DNA of 43,625 bases, from NCBI GenBank assembly GCA_900470095.1, contig UBZM01000055.1, positions 1 to 43,625 of the forward strand, written 5' to 3'. How positions within the stretch are numbered: the first letter of the stretch is position 1; each line of letters opens with the position of its first letter. The position numbers were made by a program, and so were the translations under genes. The notes under the pieces were generated by a model. That model was not told the origin of the DNA, made no database searches, and saw nothing but the letters and a program-made list of their open reading frames with translations. Shown here piece after piece: positions 7,108 through 15,429 of this stretch. Origin of the DNA: Hyphomicrobiales bacterium (GTDB lineage: Bacteria; Pseudomonadota; Alphaproteobacteria; Rhizobiales; Beijerinckiaceae).

Positions 7108-7752
7108 GTGGCAGTGGCCGAGACGATGCGAGGTCGCCGCAAGCGGGCGGTCACGGAACTCAGGCGCGGGCTGATCCTCGACGCCGCACGCACGGTCTTC
7201 GAGCGCGATGGGCTGGATGGCGCCTCGCTGCGCGGCATCGCGGCGGAGGCCGGCTACACGCCGGCGGCGCTCTATTTCCATTTCGATTCCAAGGAAGCGC
7301 TCTATGCCGAGGTCCTTGGCCAGTCGCTGTCGGCGCTGCGCGACCATGTCGACAAGGCGGTCGAAGGGGCTGCTACGCCGGAAGCCCACTTCCGCCTGGC
7401 AGCGCTCGCCTTCTTCGATTTCTATGCGGCCCATCCCAGGGATCTCGATCTCGGCTTCTACCTGTTTCGCAGCGGCATGCGCCCCCACGGGCTCGGTCGC
7501 GAGCGGGACAAGGCGCTGAACGAGGCACTTGAGGCGGCGCTCTCGCCCATCAGGCAGGCCGCTGAACAGATGGGCTCCGATCAGGAGACGGCACGACTGG
7601 CCATGGCCGATGCCTTCGCTCATGCTTCGGGCGTGCTGCTGCTCGCCCATACGCAGCGGCTGCGGATGTTCGGCGCGCAGGCGCGCGTGCTGATGGAACG
7701 CTATGTCGATGTCCAGATCGGACAGTTGCTGATGAAGGGAGAGCGGCCATGA
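7108..7752 (+). CDS. TetR-family transcriptional regulator
   Basis: A 214-residue regulator with an N-terminal TetR helix-turn-helix at about residues 18-65 (ILDAARTVFERDGLDGASLR, then IAAEAGYTPAALYFHFDSKEALYAEVL), the canonical DNA-binding block. The C-terminal ligand domain is not diagnostic. The listed start is GTG at 7108, preceded by GGAG at 7093; an ATG at 7126 is also possible. Its stop overlaps the start of the next gene by 4 bp (ATGA), so it heads an operon with the hydrolase and the isomerase-like gene. It probably controls itself and the divergent HpaB/AbfD-fold gene. Confidence 0.85.
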   Translation: MAVAETMRGRRKRAVTELRRGLILDAARTVFERDGLDGASLRGIAAEAGYTPAALYFHFDSKEALYAEVLGQSLSALRDHVDKAVEGAATPEAHFRLAALAFFDFYAAHPRDLDLGFYLFRSGMRPHGLGRERDKALNEALEAALSPIRQAAEQMGSDQETARLAMADAFAHASGVLLLAHTQRLRMFGAQARVLMERYVDVQIGQLLMKGERP

Positions 7753-8279
7753 CGCTGCTGAAGGTCGAGCGCGCCCGCCTCGTCATTATCGATTTTCAGA
7801 CGCGCCTGATGCCCGTGATCCATGACGGGCCTCGCATGGTCGCGAATGCGCGCCGGCTCGTCGAGGCCGCAGCCCTGCTCGATGTTCCCGTGGTGATGAC
7901 CGAGCAGAACCCGGCCGGGCTCGGCAGCACGGTGCCGGAATTGTCGGGCGCGGGTCCGGTGGTGACCAAGATGAGCTTCGACGCCTGCGCCGAACCAGCC
8001 TTTCTCGGCGCGCTGGAAGAGGACGAGGAACTGATTGTCTGCGGTTGCGAGGCGCATATCTGCGTTGGGCAGACGGTGCTTGGACTGCTGACGCAATGGC
8101 GCCGCATCCTCGTGGTGCAGGACGCGATCGGCTCACGTGCTGCCGAGAACAAGGAGGCCGCAATCCGACGCATGGCGGCTCATGGCGCCGAGATGGTCAC
8201 GACCGAGATGGTCCTGTTCGAATGGCTGCGGACGGCGGAACACCCACAGTTCCGCGCCGTGTCCAAGCTGATCAAATGA
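7749..8279 (+). CDS. Isochorismatase-family hydrolase
   Basis: A 176-residue cysteine hydrolase with the full triad: Asp15 in LVIIDFQTRL, Lys74 in VVTKMSF, and Cys105 in GCEAHICVGQTVLGLL. The GCEAHICV block is typical of the YcaC-like/isochorismatase hydrolases that act in catabolic operons. It overlaps the TetR gene by 4 bp and is followed within 10 bp by the HCCA-isomerase-like gene, so all three are probably co-transcribed. The chemistry is likely hydrolysis of an amide or related bond. It is clearly distinct from the other family member at 774-1247. Confidence 0.85.
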   Translation: MTLLKVERARLVIIDFQTRLMPVIHDGPRMVANARRLVEAAALLDVPVVMTEQNPAGLGSTVPELSGAGPVVTKMSFDACAEPAFLGALEEDEELIVCGCEAHICVGQTVLGLLTQWRRILVVQDAIGSRAAENKEAAIRRMAAHGAEMVTTEMVLFEWLRTAEHPQFRAVSKLIK

Positions 8280-8287
8280 GGATACGA

Positions 8288-8923
8288 ATGACCAAGCCTG
8301 CCATCTGGTATTTCGACCTCATCTCACCCTTTGCCTATCTGGCATTGACGAAGCTCGACGCGATTGAAGAGCTGCGGCCCATCGTGATGAAGCCGATCGT
8401 CTTTGGTGCCGTGCTCAAGCACTGGGGCCAGCTCGGCCCGGCCGAAATCGCGCCGAAGCGCGTCCACACCTATCGTCTCGCGACGCATCTGGCCCAATCG
8501 CAGGGAGTGCCCTTCCGCTTCCCGCCGAGCCACCCGTTCAACCCGCTCGCCATGCTGCGCCTGTTGACCGCTCTCGATGGGCAGAAGGGTGCGGTCCGCG
8601 AAGCGTTTCGGCTGATCTGGGGGCAGGGGCGCGACGGTAACGATCCATCCGTGCTGGCCGAGGTGGCGGCGGCGGCCGGAGATCCTGCTGCGCTCGGCCG
8701 CATTGGCGGACAGCCGGTGAAGGATGCCCTTCGCCAAGCGACCGAGGAGGCCGTCGCGGCCGGAATCTTCGGCGTGCCGAGCCTGCTGATCGATGGCGAG
8801 ATCTTCTGGGGCGTCGATGCCATGGCCATGGCGCTTGACTATCTGGTGGCGCCGGAAAGCTTCCTGACCGGTGAAATGGCGCGGGTTTCGAGCTTGCCAG
8901 TCGGCGTTCAGCGGCGGGTCTGA
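8288..8923 (+). CDS. 2-hydroxychromene-2-carboxylate isomerase-like DsbA-family protein
   Basis: A 211-residue protein of the thioredoxin-fold DsbA/kappa-GST group that includes HCCA isomerase (NahD). The active-site-like motif YFDLISPFAYLAL (Ser13) replaces the CxxC of DsbA, as in NahD. The C-terminal part has GIFGVPSLLIDGEIFWGVD, the cis-Pro strand and the conserved W-G-x-D block. Members use glutathione to isomerise aromatic ring-cleavage intermediates. The ATG at 8288 was chosen because GAGG lies 5 bp before it; an ATG at 8276 overlapping the upstream stop is the alternative. Third gene of the TetR operon. Confidence 0.82.
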   Translation: MTKPAIWYFDLISPFAYLALTKLDAIEELRPIVMKPIVFGAVLKHWGQLGPAEIAPKRVHTYRLATHLAQSQGVPFRFPPSHPFNPLAMLRLLTALDGQKGAVREAFRLIWGQGRDGNDPSVLAEVAAAAGDPAALGRIGGQPVKDALRQATEEAVAAGIFGVPSLLIDGEIFWGVDAMAMALDYLVAPESFLTGEMARVSSLPVGVQRRV

Positions 8924-9020
8924 CCACCAGGGAGGGAGACGGCGCAGTTTCACCATCTTGTCGTCCCAAGCTGGACGTCGGCCGAGGCGTTGCGCCCGGC
9001 CGGTACAGGAGGAGACGTTC

Positions 9021-10025
9021 ATGCTGCGCCGGTCCTTTCTTCAGCTCGGCCTTGCCGGGCTTGCGGCGCCTGTCCTGATCGGCCGTGCGGCGGCCGCCGG
9101 TCCGACGACGCCGGGCTCCAGGTTCAACGTCACCTATTTCGACATCCCGGCGATCAAGGGCTCTCGCGATGTCACCGATGCTGGCGACGGCACGATCTGG
9201 GTCTGTGGTCAGCGCAATGGCACGCTCGGCCGCTTCGATCCGCGTTCCAGCGAACTCAAGGTGGTTGAGCTCGGGCAGGGGGCCGCGCCCCATGGCGTGG
9301 TTCGGGGCCCTGACGGTGCTGCCTGGGTGACGGAAGGTGGCCAGAACGCCATCGCCCGCGTCGACGACAAGACGCATAAGGTCGATCTTTTCAAGCTGCC
9401 TGCGGGGCGCGAAAACGCCAATCTCAATACCGGAGTCTTCGACAAGGACGGCATCCTCTGGTTCACGGGCCAGGGCGGGATCGTCGGCCGCTTCGACCCG
9501 AAGACCGCGAGGATGGAGGTCAAGGATGCGCCCCGCGGGCCGGGCGCCTATGGCATCACCAGAACCCCTTCCGGCGAGATCTGGTACGCCTCGCTGGCCG
9601 GCAACCACATTGCCCAGATCAATCCCGGCACCTTCGAGATCACGGTGGTCGAGCCGCCGACGCCTGGTCAGGGAGCGCGGCGGGTCTGGTCGGATTCGAA
9701 GAACCGTATCTGGGTCAGCGAGTGGAATTCAGGCAATGTCTCGGCCTATGACACGCTCAGCAACAGCTGGAAGACATGGAAATTGCCGGGTGACAAGCCG
9801 CGCACCTATTCGGTCTATGTCGATGACGCCGACAAGGTCTGGCTGACGGATTTCGCGGCCAATGCCATCGTGCATTTCGATCCCGTCACCGAAGCCTTCA
9901 GCAGCTTCCCGAGCGACAAGCCGGGCGCCAATGTCCGCCAGATGGATGGACGGTCCGGCGAGGCCTGGGGCGGCGAAAGCGGCAATGACCGGTTGGTCCG
10001 CATCCTGACGGTGAAGCAGGCGTGA
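9021..10025 (+). CDS. Exported Vgb-like (virginiamycin B lyase family) beta-propeller protein
   Basis: A 334-residue protein with an export signal of about 26 residues (MLRRSFLQLGLAGLAAP, cut after A-A-A) and an Arg pair that might make it a Tat substrate. The mature part is a repeated propeller of GTIWVCGQRNGTLGRFDP-type blades (residues ~55, 100, 145, 190, 240, 285), the pattern of the Vgb/streptogramin lyase family. Most chromosomal members have no antibiotic role and probably bind or cleave a cyclic ester or act as periplasmic binding propellers. An AGGAGG site precedes the ATG. Its TGA overlaps the GTG start of the next gene, a cytochrome c, suggesting translational coupling. Confidence 0.8.
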   Translation: MLRRSFLQLGLAGLAAPVLIGRAAAAGPTTPGSRFNVTYFDIPAIKGSRDVTDAGDGTIWVCGQRNGTLGRFDPRSSELKVVELGQGAAPHGVVRGPDGAAWVTEGGQNAIARVDDKTHKVDLFKLPAGRENANLNTGVFDKDGILWFTGQGGIVGRFDPKTARMEVKDAPRGPGAYGITRTPSGEIWYASLAGNHIAQINPGTFEITVVEPPTPGQGARRVWSDSKNRIWVSEWNSGNVSAYDTLSNSWKTWKLPGDKPRTYSVYVDDADKVWLTDFAANAIVHFDPVTEAFSSFPSDKPGANVRQMDGRSGEAWGGESGNDRLVRILTVKQA

Positions 10026-10402
10026 GGAGCGTGCTCGCCGCCGTCGCAGTCGCGGCGGTCCTGCTTGCCGCACGGGCTGGTTCGGCTCAGGAGAGCAGTG
10101 CGGGCGAGCGCCTTTTCGCGACCTGCCAGGCCTGCCACAGCCTCGACCCTGCCAAGAGCGGTATGGCCGGGCCGCATCTCGCAGGCCTCTCAGGCCGCCG
10201 CGTCGGTACGGCGGAAGGGTTCGATTACTCGCCGGCGCTGAGGGCCGCTGGTGCGCAGGGTCTCAGCTGGGACGAAGACCGGCTGAAGGCCTATCTCGCC
10301 GATCCCGAGGGCATGTTCAAAGGCAGCTGGATGAGCGCGCCAGGGCTCGCCCGCGAGGCCGACCGGGCAGCCGTCGCTGATTTCCTGATGCGGCAGCGCT
10401 GA
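10022..10402 (+). CDS. Periplasmic class I cytochrome c
   Basis: A 126-residue small cytochrome c. A Sec signal (about residues 1-22, ending G-S-A) precedes a single haem site at Cys35, Cys38 and His39 (CQACH). The probable sixth ligand is Met104 in GSWMSAPGL. The layout (KSGMAGPHLAGLSGRR, then YSPAL) is that of cytochrome c2/c550-like electron carriers. The GTG start at 10022 overlaps the stop of the propeller gene (GTGA), so the two are probably made together. It converges with livM with only 2 bp between stops. It may accept electrons from a periplasmic oxidation coupled to the propeller protein, which is inference. Confidence 0.85.
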   Translation: MRSVLAAVAVAAVLLAARAGSAQESSAGERLFATCQACHSLDPAKSGMAGPHLAGLSGRRVGTAEGFDYSPALRAAGAQGLSWDEDRLKAYLADPEGMFKGSWMSAPGLAREADRAAVADFLMRQR

Positions 10403-10404
10403 CG

Positions 10405-11397
10405 TCAGAGCGGTCGCTTGATGGCCCTCGAGATCACGCCGACGATGCCCTCGCGGAACAGCATCACGCAGATCACGAAGATGACGCCCTGCACCACGGT
10501 GACCCACGCGCCAAGGCTGGCGAGGTAATTCTGCATGGAGACAATGACGAGCGCACCGACGATGGGCCCGAACACGGTACCGAGCCCGCCGACAAGCGTC
10601 ATCAGGACGACCTCACCGGACATCGACCAGTGCACGTCCGTGAGTGAGGCGAGCTGGAAAACGATCGCCTTGGTCGAGCCTGCCAGCCCCGCCAGCGCAG
10701 CCGAGAGCACGAAGACTGCGAGCTTGTAGCGATTGGCGCGGTAGCCGAGCGAGATCGCGCGCGGCTCGTTGTCCCGGATCGCCTTGCAGACCTGGCCGAA
10801 GGGCGAATGGATGATGCGGTAGATCAGCAGCAGCCCGGCCATGAAGATGACGGCGACCACGTAATACAGCGCCTTGTCGTCGGCGAGGCTGATCAGGCCG
10901 AAGAGCTTGCCGCGCGGCACTGACTGGATGCCGTCCTCGCCGCCCGTGAAGCGCGGTGTCTGCAGCGAGAAGAAGAACACCATCTGCGCGAGCGCGAGCG
11001 TGATCATGGCGAAGTAGATGCCTTGCCGGCGGATCGCGAGCGAGCCGAAGACGGCGCCAAGCAAACCGGCAATCAGCGTCCCGGACAGGATCGCGAGCTC
11101 GGGCGTCAAGCCCCAGTTCTTGGCCGTATAGGCGCTGACATAGCTTGCCATGCCGAAATAGGCGGCATGGCCGAAGGAGAGCAGACCGCCATAGCCAAGC
11201 AGAAGGTTGAAGGCGAGCGCGAACAACGCAAAGCACATCACCTTCATCACGAAGACGGGATAGGCGACGAAAGGCGCGACGGCGACCAAGACCGCGAGCC
11301 CGATGAAGATCGCCCGATGCAGGCGCTCGGTCCCCTTCGTGGTCTCGGTGACCGCGAGGCCGCCCGCGGGAACGTCGGCGGAAAGCGCATCGGCCAT
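10405..11397 (-). CDS. livM: Branched-chain amino acid-type ABC permease LivM
   Basis: A 330-residue inner-membrane permease of the LivM type, with about nine hydrophobic segments. The diagnostic blocks are LLLGYGGLLSFGHAAYFGMASY near residue 65 and the cytoplasmic loop YRIIHSPFGQVCKAIRDNEPRAISLGY, which contacts the ATPase. AAGGAG precedes the ATG. It is the last gene of a five-gene LIV/HAAT importer operon (livG, livF, binding protein, livH, livM). The family carries amino acids, amides, urea and aromatic acids, so the substrate is open. The catabolic neighbours favour an organic acid or amide. Confidence 0.9.
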   Translation of the reverse strand: MADALSADVPAGGLAVTETTKGTERLHRAIFIGLAVLVAVAPFVAYPVFVMKVMCFALFALAFNLLLGYGGLLSFGHAAYFGMASYVSAYTAKNWGLTPELAILSGTLIAGLLGAVFGSLAIRRQGIYFAMITLALAQMVFFFSLQTPRFTGGEDGIQSVPRGKLFGLISLADDKALYYVVAVIFMAGLLLIYRIIHSPFGQVCKAIRDNEPRAISLGYRANRYKLAVFVLSAALAGLAGSTKAIVFQLASLTDVHWSMSGEVVLMTLVGGLGTVFGPIVGALVIVSMQNYLASLGAWVTVVQGVIFVICVMLFREGIVGVISRAIKRPL

Positions 11398-11431
11398 GGT
11401 CAGCTCCTTGCAATCATGCGGGACGGCGCCA

Positions 11432-12319
11432 TCACGCGGGCCGCCCGAACAACCCGGCTGGTTTCACCAGCAACACCAGGACCATGATGATGAAGATCAC
11501 GGTCGCGGACGCTTCGGGGTAGAAAACCTTGGTCACGCCTTCGATCAGGCCGAGGCCGAACCCGGTGACGATCGCGCCCATGATCGAGCCCATGCCGCCG
11601 ATCACGACGACGGCGAAGACGACGATGATCAGGTCGGCTCCCATGTTCGGATTGACCGAGTAGATCGGCGCCGCGAGCACGCCGGCGAACGCCGCCAGAG
11701 CGACGCCGAAGCCGTAGGTCAGGGTCACCAGCAGCGGCACATTGATGCCGAAGGCCTGCGTCAGCGTCGGGTTCTCGGTGGCGGCGCGGAGATAGGCGCC
11801 GAGCCTCGTCTTCTCGATCACGAACCAGGTCGCCAGGCAGATGACGAGCGACGCGATGACGACCCAGGCGCGGTAGTTCGGCAGGAACATGAAGCCGAGA
11901 TTATGCCCGCCCGCCAGCTGCGGCGGGATCTGATAGGGCAGCCCCGACGAGCCGTAATTGTTGCGGAACAGGCCCTGGATGATCAGTGCGAGGCCGAAGG
12001 TCAGCAGCAGCCCGTAGAGATGGTCGAGATGAGCCAGCCGCGAGATCAGGAACCGCTCGATGAGGACGCCCACGATCCCGACGATCAGCGGTGCCAGCAG
12101 CAATGCGGCCCAGTAGTTGATGCCGAGATAGTTCAGGCACATCCAGGCCACGAAGGCGCCCATCATATACTGCGCGCCATGGGTGAAGTTGATGATGTTG
12201 AGGAGCCCGAAGATCACCGCCAGCCCGAGGCTGAGGATGGCATAGAACGAGCCGTTGATCAGGCCAAGAAGGACCTGGCCGAACAGCGCTTGTGGTGGGA
12301 TTCCGAGAAGCTCGAACAT
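11432..12319 (-). CDS. livH: Branched-chain amino acid-type ABC permease LivH
   Basis: A 295-residue LivH permease. It contains GLINGSFYAILSLGLAVIFG, then INFTHGAQYMMGAF, and the ATPase-contact loop IEKTRLGAYLRAATENPTLTQAFGINV, followed by GGMGSIMGAIVTGFGLGLIEG. All are landmarks of this permease class. It pairs with LivM 34 bp downstream. About 185 bp with REP-like hairpins separate it from the binding-protein gene upstream, which could lower expression of the permeases relative to the binding protein. Confidence 0.9.
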   Translation of the reverse strand: MFELLGIPPQALFGQVLLGLINGSFYAILSLGLAVIFGLLNIINFTHGAQYMMGAFVAWMCLNYLGINYWAALLLAPLIVGIVGVLIERFLISRLAHLDHLYGLLLTFGLALIIQGLFRNNYGSSGLPYQIPPQLAGGHNLGFMFLPNYRAWVVIASLVICLATWFVIEKTRLGAYLRAATENPTLTQAFGINVPLLVTLTYGFGVALAAFAGVLAAPIYSVNPNMGADLIIVVFAVVVIGGMGSIMGAIVTGFGLGLIEGVTKVFYPEASATVIFIIMVLVLLVKPAGLFGRPA

Positions 12320-12392
12320 GCCTTGCTCAACTCATCCTGAAAATGCTGCCAAGGACCGACGTACGGATACGCCATCTCCTGCTGCCATCATC

Positions 12393-12418
12393 CCGGGTCG
12401 GCCGAAGACCCGACCCGG
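12393..12418. repeat. Hairpin (REP-like) between binding-protein and livH genes
   Basis: CCGGGTCG and CGACCCGG form an 8-bp stem with a 10-nt loop. It lies next to the REP-like palindrome at 12440-12473, inside the liv operon. Such hairpins often stabilise the upstream message. Confidence 0.5.
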
Positions 12419-12439
12419 AAGATGTGCCGGAGCACCTGG

Positions 12440-12473
12440 ATCCCGGGTCTCCCTAGGATCGCCCGGGATGACG
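12440..12473. repeat. REP-like palindrome, copy in the liv operon
   Basis: A 34-bp element running from ATCCCGGG to CCCGGGATGACG. The outer arms ATCCCGGG/CCCGGGAT are complementary. It matches an element inside cobN (32888-32921) at 30 of 34 positions by direct comparison without gaps. It is intergenic here. Confidence 0.65.
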
Positions 12474-12505
12474 CAGGAACCAAGCAAGCGCGGACGAAGC
12501 CTCGT

Positions 12506-13711
12506 TCACTTCTTGACGAGCGGGCACTCGCTCTCGCTGAGCGGCTTGAAGGCCTGTTCGGCCGGCAGAACCGCGATCTGCTTGTAGTAGTCCCACGGTG
12601 CCTTGGACTCGGACGGCTTCTTGACCTCGAAAAGATACATGTCGTGCATCTTGCGGCCGTCGATGCGGACCGATCCCTTGCCGAAGAGCGGATCGTCGGT
12701 CGGCAATTCCTTCATCTTGGCCATCACGGCCGCGGTATCCTTGCTCTTCGCGGCCTCCACGGCCTTGAGATAGTGGAGCATGCCGGAATAGACGCCGGCC
12801 TGGACCATGGTTGGCTTCTTGCCGCCATGGGCCTTCGCGAAGCGCTCCGACCAGGCGCGGGTCTGGTCGTTCGTGTCCCAGTAGAAGGCTTCCGTCAGGA
12901 CCAGGCCTTGCGCCGTCTGCAGGCCGAGCGCGTGCACGTCGGTGAGGAAGACGAGCAGCCCCGCGAGCTTTTGCCCGCCTGCAACAATGCCGAACTCGCC
13001 GGCCTGCTTGATCGAGTTGATCGTGTCGCCGCCGGCATTGGCGAGGCCGATGACCTTGGCTTTGGAAGCCTGGGCCTGAAGCAGGAACGACGAGAAATCG
13101 GTGCCCGGGAAGGGCGTGCGCACGGCCCCCAGCACCTTGCCGCCGTTCTTGGTGACGATCGCGGCAGTGTCGCGCTCCAGAGCGTGACCGAAGGCATAGT
13201 CGGCGGTCAGGAAGAACCAGCTGTCGCCGCCGGCCTTCACCATGGCGCCACCCGTGCCCTGGGCGAGGGCATAGGTGTCATAGGTCCAGTGGATCGTGTT
13301 CGGCGAGCAGGCCTTGCCGGTGAGGTCCGAGGTGGCCGCGCCCGAGTTGATATGGATCTTGTTCTTTTCCTTGGTGATCTGGTTGACGGCCAGCGCCACC
13401 GAGGAGGTAGGCACGTCGAGGATGATGTCGACGCCGTCCTGATCGTACCATTGCCGGGCGATGGTCGAGCCGACATCGGGCTTGTTCTGGTGGTCGGCCG
13501 AGATGATCTCGACCTTGATGCCCTTCTCCGCGGCCTTGAAATCCTCGACGGCCATCCGGGCCGCAACCACCGAGCCCTCGCCCGAGAGGTCGGCATAGAG
13601 GCCGGAACGGTCGTTGAGTACGCCGGCCTTGACGGAAATCTGCTGCGCCAGCGCCGGGCTCACCAGCAGCGCGCCGAATACGCTGCCCAGCAGCAATGTC
13701 TTGAGTTTCAT
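12506..13711 (-). CDS. LIV-type ABC importer substrate-binding protein
   Basis: A 401-residue periplasmic binding protein of the Peripla_BP_6/LivK type. A Sec signal, MKLKTLLLGSVFGALLVSPA with cleavage after A-L-A, is followed by QISVKAGVLNDRSGLYADLSGEGSVVAARMAVEDF, the usual first lobe. The start at 13711 is chosen because GGAGA lies just before it and the signal begins there; the frame stays open 15 codons further upstream. The LivK-like fold recognises amino acids, amides or aromatic acids. It lies 41 bp after livF in the same operon. Confidence 0.88.
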   Translation of the reverse strand: MKLKTLLLGSVFGALLVSPALAQQISVKAGVLNDRSGLYADLSGEGSVVAARMAVEDFKAAEKGIKVEIISADHQNKPDVGSTIARQWYDQDGVDIILDVPTSSVALAVNQITKEKNKIHINSGAATSDLTGKACSPNTIHWTYDTYALAQGTGGAMVKAGGDSWFFLTADYAFGHALERDTAAIVTKNGGKVLGAVRTPFPGTDFSSFLLQAQASKAKVIGLANAGGDTINSIKQAGEFGIVAGGQKLAGLLVFLTDVHALGLQTAQGLVLTEAFYWDTNDQTRAWSERFAKAHGGKKPTMVQAGVYSGMLHYLKAVEAAKSKDTAAVMAKMKELPTDDPLFGKGSVRIDGRKMHDMYLFEVKKPSESKAPWDYYKQIAVLPAEQAFKPLSESECPLVKK

Positions 13712-13752
13712 GCCGTCTCTCCCTGAAATGACGTCGTTCTCGACGCGATTTT

Positions 13753-14496
13753 TCAAACCCCGAGGTAACCGTGGAGCTTGTCGATGTTTCGCTCAAGCGC
13801 CTCGTTCGGAATCATGTCGACCACCTTGCCCTGCTCGACGACATAGTGCCGGTCGGCGACCGTCGCGGCGAAGCGGAAGTTCTGCTCGACCAGGATGATG
13901 GTGAAGCCCTCGCGTTTCAGTTTCGCAATGGTGCGGCCGATCTGGTCGATGATGACAGGGGCCAGCCCCTCGGTCGGCTCGTCGAGCAGCAGGAGATTTG
14001 CGCCCGTGCGCAAGATGCGCCCGATCGCCAGCATCTGCTGCTCTCCGCCCGACAGCTTGGTGCCCTGGCTCTTCAGCCGTTCCTTCAGATTGGGAAAGAG
14101 CTCGAAGATCTGATCGAGGCTGAGCCCGCCCGGCTTCACCTGCGGCGGCAGCAGCAGGTTCTCCTCGACATTCAGGCTCGAATAGATGCCGCGTTCTTCC
14201 GGAACGAAACCGATGCCCAGTCGCGCGATCGCGCGCGAGGGCAGGTTGATCGTCTCGGTGCCGTCGAACGAGACGGAGCCCTTGCGCTTGCCCATGATGC
14301 CGATGATCGACTTCAACGTCGTGGTCTTGCCGGCGCCATTGCGGCCGAGCAGGGTCACCACTTCGCCCGGCGCGACGTCGAAATCGATGCCGTGCAGCAC
14401 ATGCGACTCGCCATACCAGGCCTCGAGCCCGCGGACCGCTAGCAGCGGTTTGACAGCGCTCGCAAGCGCCGCGGCCCCGGTTGCCTCAGTGAGCAT
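13753..14496 (-). CDS. livF: LIV-type ABC importer ATPase LivF
   Basis: A 247-residue ATPase. It has the Walker A GRNGAGKTT, the Q-loop region, the signature LSGGEQQMLAIGR, Walker B NLLLLDEPTEGLAP and the switch VEQN. GFVPEERGIYSSLNVEENL and EGLAPVIID are LivF-specific features. The ATG at 14496 was taken because it overlaps the end of livG by 11 bp; the frame is open further upstream inside livG. It forms the heterodimeric ATPase with LivG on the cytoplasmic face. Confidence 0.9.
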   Translation of the reverse strand: MLTEATGAAALASAVKPLLAVRGLEAWYGESHVLHGIDFDVAPGEVVTLLGRNGAGKTTTLKSIIGIMGKRKGSVSFDGTETINLPSRAIARLGIGFVPEERGIYSSLNVEENLLLPPQVKPGGLSLDQIFELFPNLKERLKSQGTKLSGGEQQMLAIGRILRTGANLLLLDEPTEGLAPVIIDQIGRTIAKLKREGFTIILVEQNFRFAATVADRHYVVEQGKVVDMIPNEALERNIDKLHGYLGV

Positions 14497-15250
14497 GGCC
14501 GACTCCCGATCCGATATAGGCTTCGACCACGCGCGGATCCTTCGAGACCGTGGCGTAGTCGCCTTCCGCCAGCACCTGCCCACGCGCCAGCACGGTGATG
14601 CGGTCTGAGAGAGAGGCGACGACCGAGAGGTTGTGCTCGACCATCAGGATGGTGCGGTTGGCGGAGACTTTCCGGATCAGCGCCTCGATGCGCTCGACAT
14701 CCTCACGGCCCATTCCGGCCATCGGTTCATCGAGCAGTAGCATCTCCGGATCGAGCGCCAGCGTGGTCGCTATTTCGAGGGCGCGCTTGCGACCGTAGGA
14801 GAGTTCTCCCGCCGGCAGGTCCGCAAAGGTCGAGAGGCCGACGGCCTCGACGAGGCGCAGCGCCTCGGCATCGAGCGATTTCAGCACATCCTCGGACCGC
14901 CAGAAATCGAAGGAGTCGCCACGCTTGCGCTGCAGCGCGATCCGGACGTTCTTCATCACGCTGAGTTGCGGGAAAACCGCCGAAATCTGGAAGGACCGGA
15001 CCAGCCCGAGCCGGGCGATCTCAGCCGGTTTCTGCCGCGTGATGTCCTGGCCATTATAGACGATCGAGCCCTTGGTCGGCGCAAGAAACTTGGTCAGCAG
15101 ATTGAAACATGTCGTTTTGCCGGCGCCATTTGGGCCGATGAGCGCATGAATGCTGCCGCGCCTGACCTTGAGGTCGACGCCATTGACCGCGGTGAAGCCC
15201 GCGAATTCTTTGGTTAGCCCCGAGGTGGAGAGAATAATATCCTCAGACAT
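14486..15250 (-). CDS. livG: LIV-type ABC importer ATPase LivG
   Basis: A 254-residue ATPase with Walker A GPNGAGKTT, the LivG-type Q-loop RSFQISAVFPQLSV, signature LSYGRKRALEIA, Walker B LLLDEPMAGMG and VEHNLSVV. LSYG in place of LSGG and the AGMG motif are LivG hallmarks. The ATG at 15250 starts MSEDIILSTSGLTKEF; the frame is open for 32 more codons without family similarity. First gene of the importer operon. A TTGACA at 15335-15340 on the same strand could be its -35 box, but no good -10 box was found. Confidence 0.9.
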   Translation of the reverse strand: MSEDIILSTSGLTKEFAGFTAVNGVDLKVRRGSIHALIGPNGAGKTTCFNLLTKFLAPTKGSIVYNGQDITRQKPAEIARLGLVRSFQISAVFPQLSVMKNVRIALQRKRGDSFDFWRSEDVLKSLDAEALRLVEAVGLSTFADLPAGELSYGRKRALEIATTLALDPEMLLLDEPMAGMGREDVERIEALIRKVSANRTILMVEHNLSVVASLSDRITVLARGQVLAEGDYATVSKDPRVVEAYIGSGVGHAH

Positions 15251-15429
15251 ACCACGCACACATGGTCGCCACCTTAATGATTCTTGGATTGTTCGTTTCC
15301 CCTTGCAGTCATGCTGCACCGCGCGCAGCGCGCCTGTCAACGCCACGCCCGTGCGCAGGAATCCATGTGCATCTGCCCAGGAATGGCGGTTTAGACGAAA
15401 GGCTTAGAGCCGATCCCGGCCCTGTCATA

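Noticed and set aside
15321..15340. A promoter for livG from TTGACA at 15335-15340 (minus strand)
   Set aside because: No acceptable -10 box at 16-18 bp spacing; the palindromic GCGCGC spacer is suggestive but not enough.
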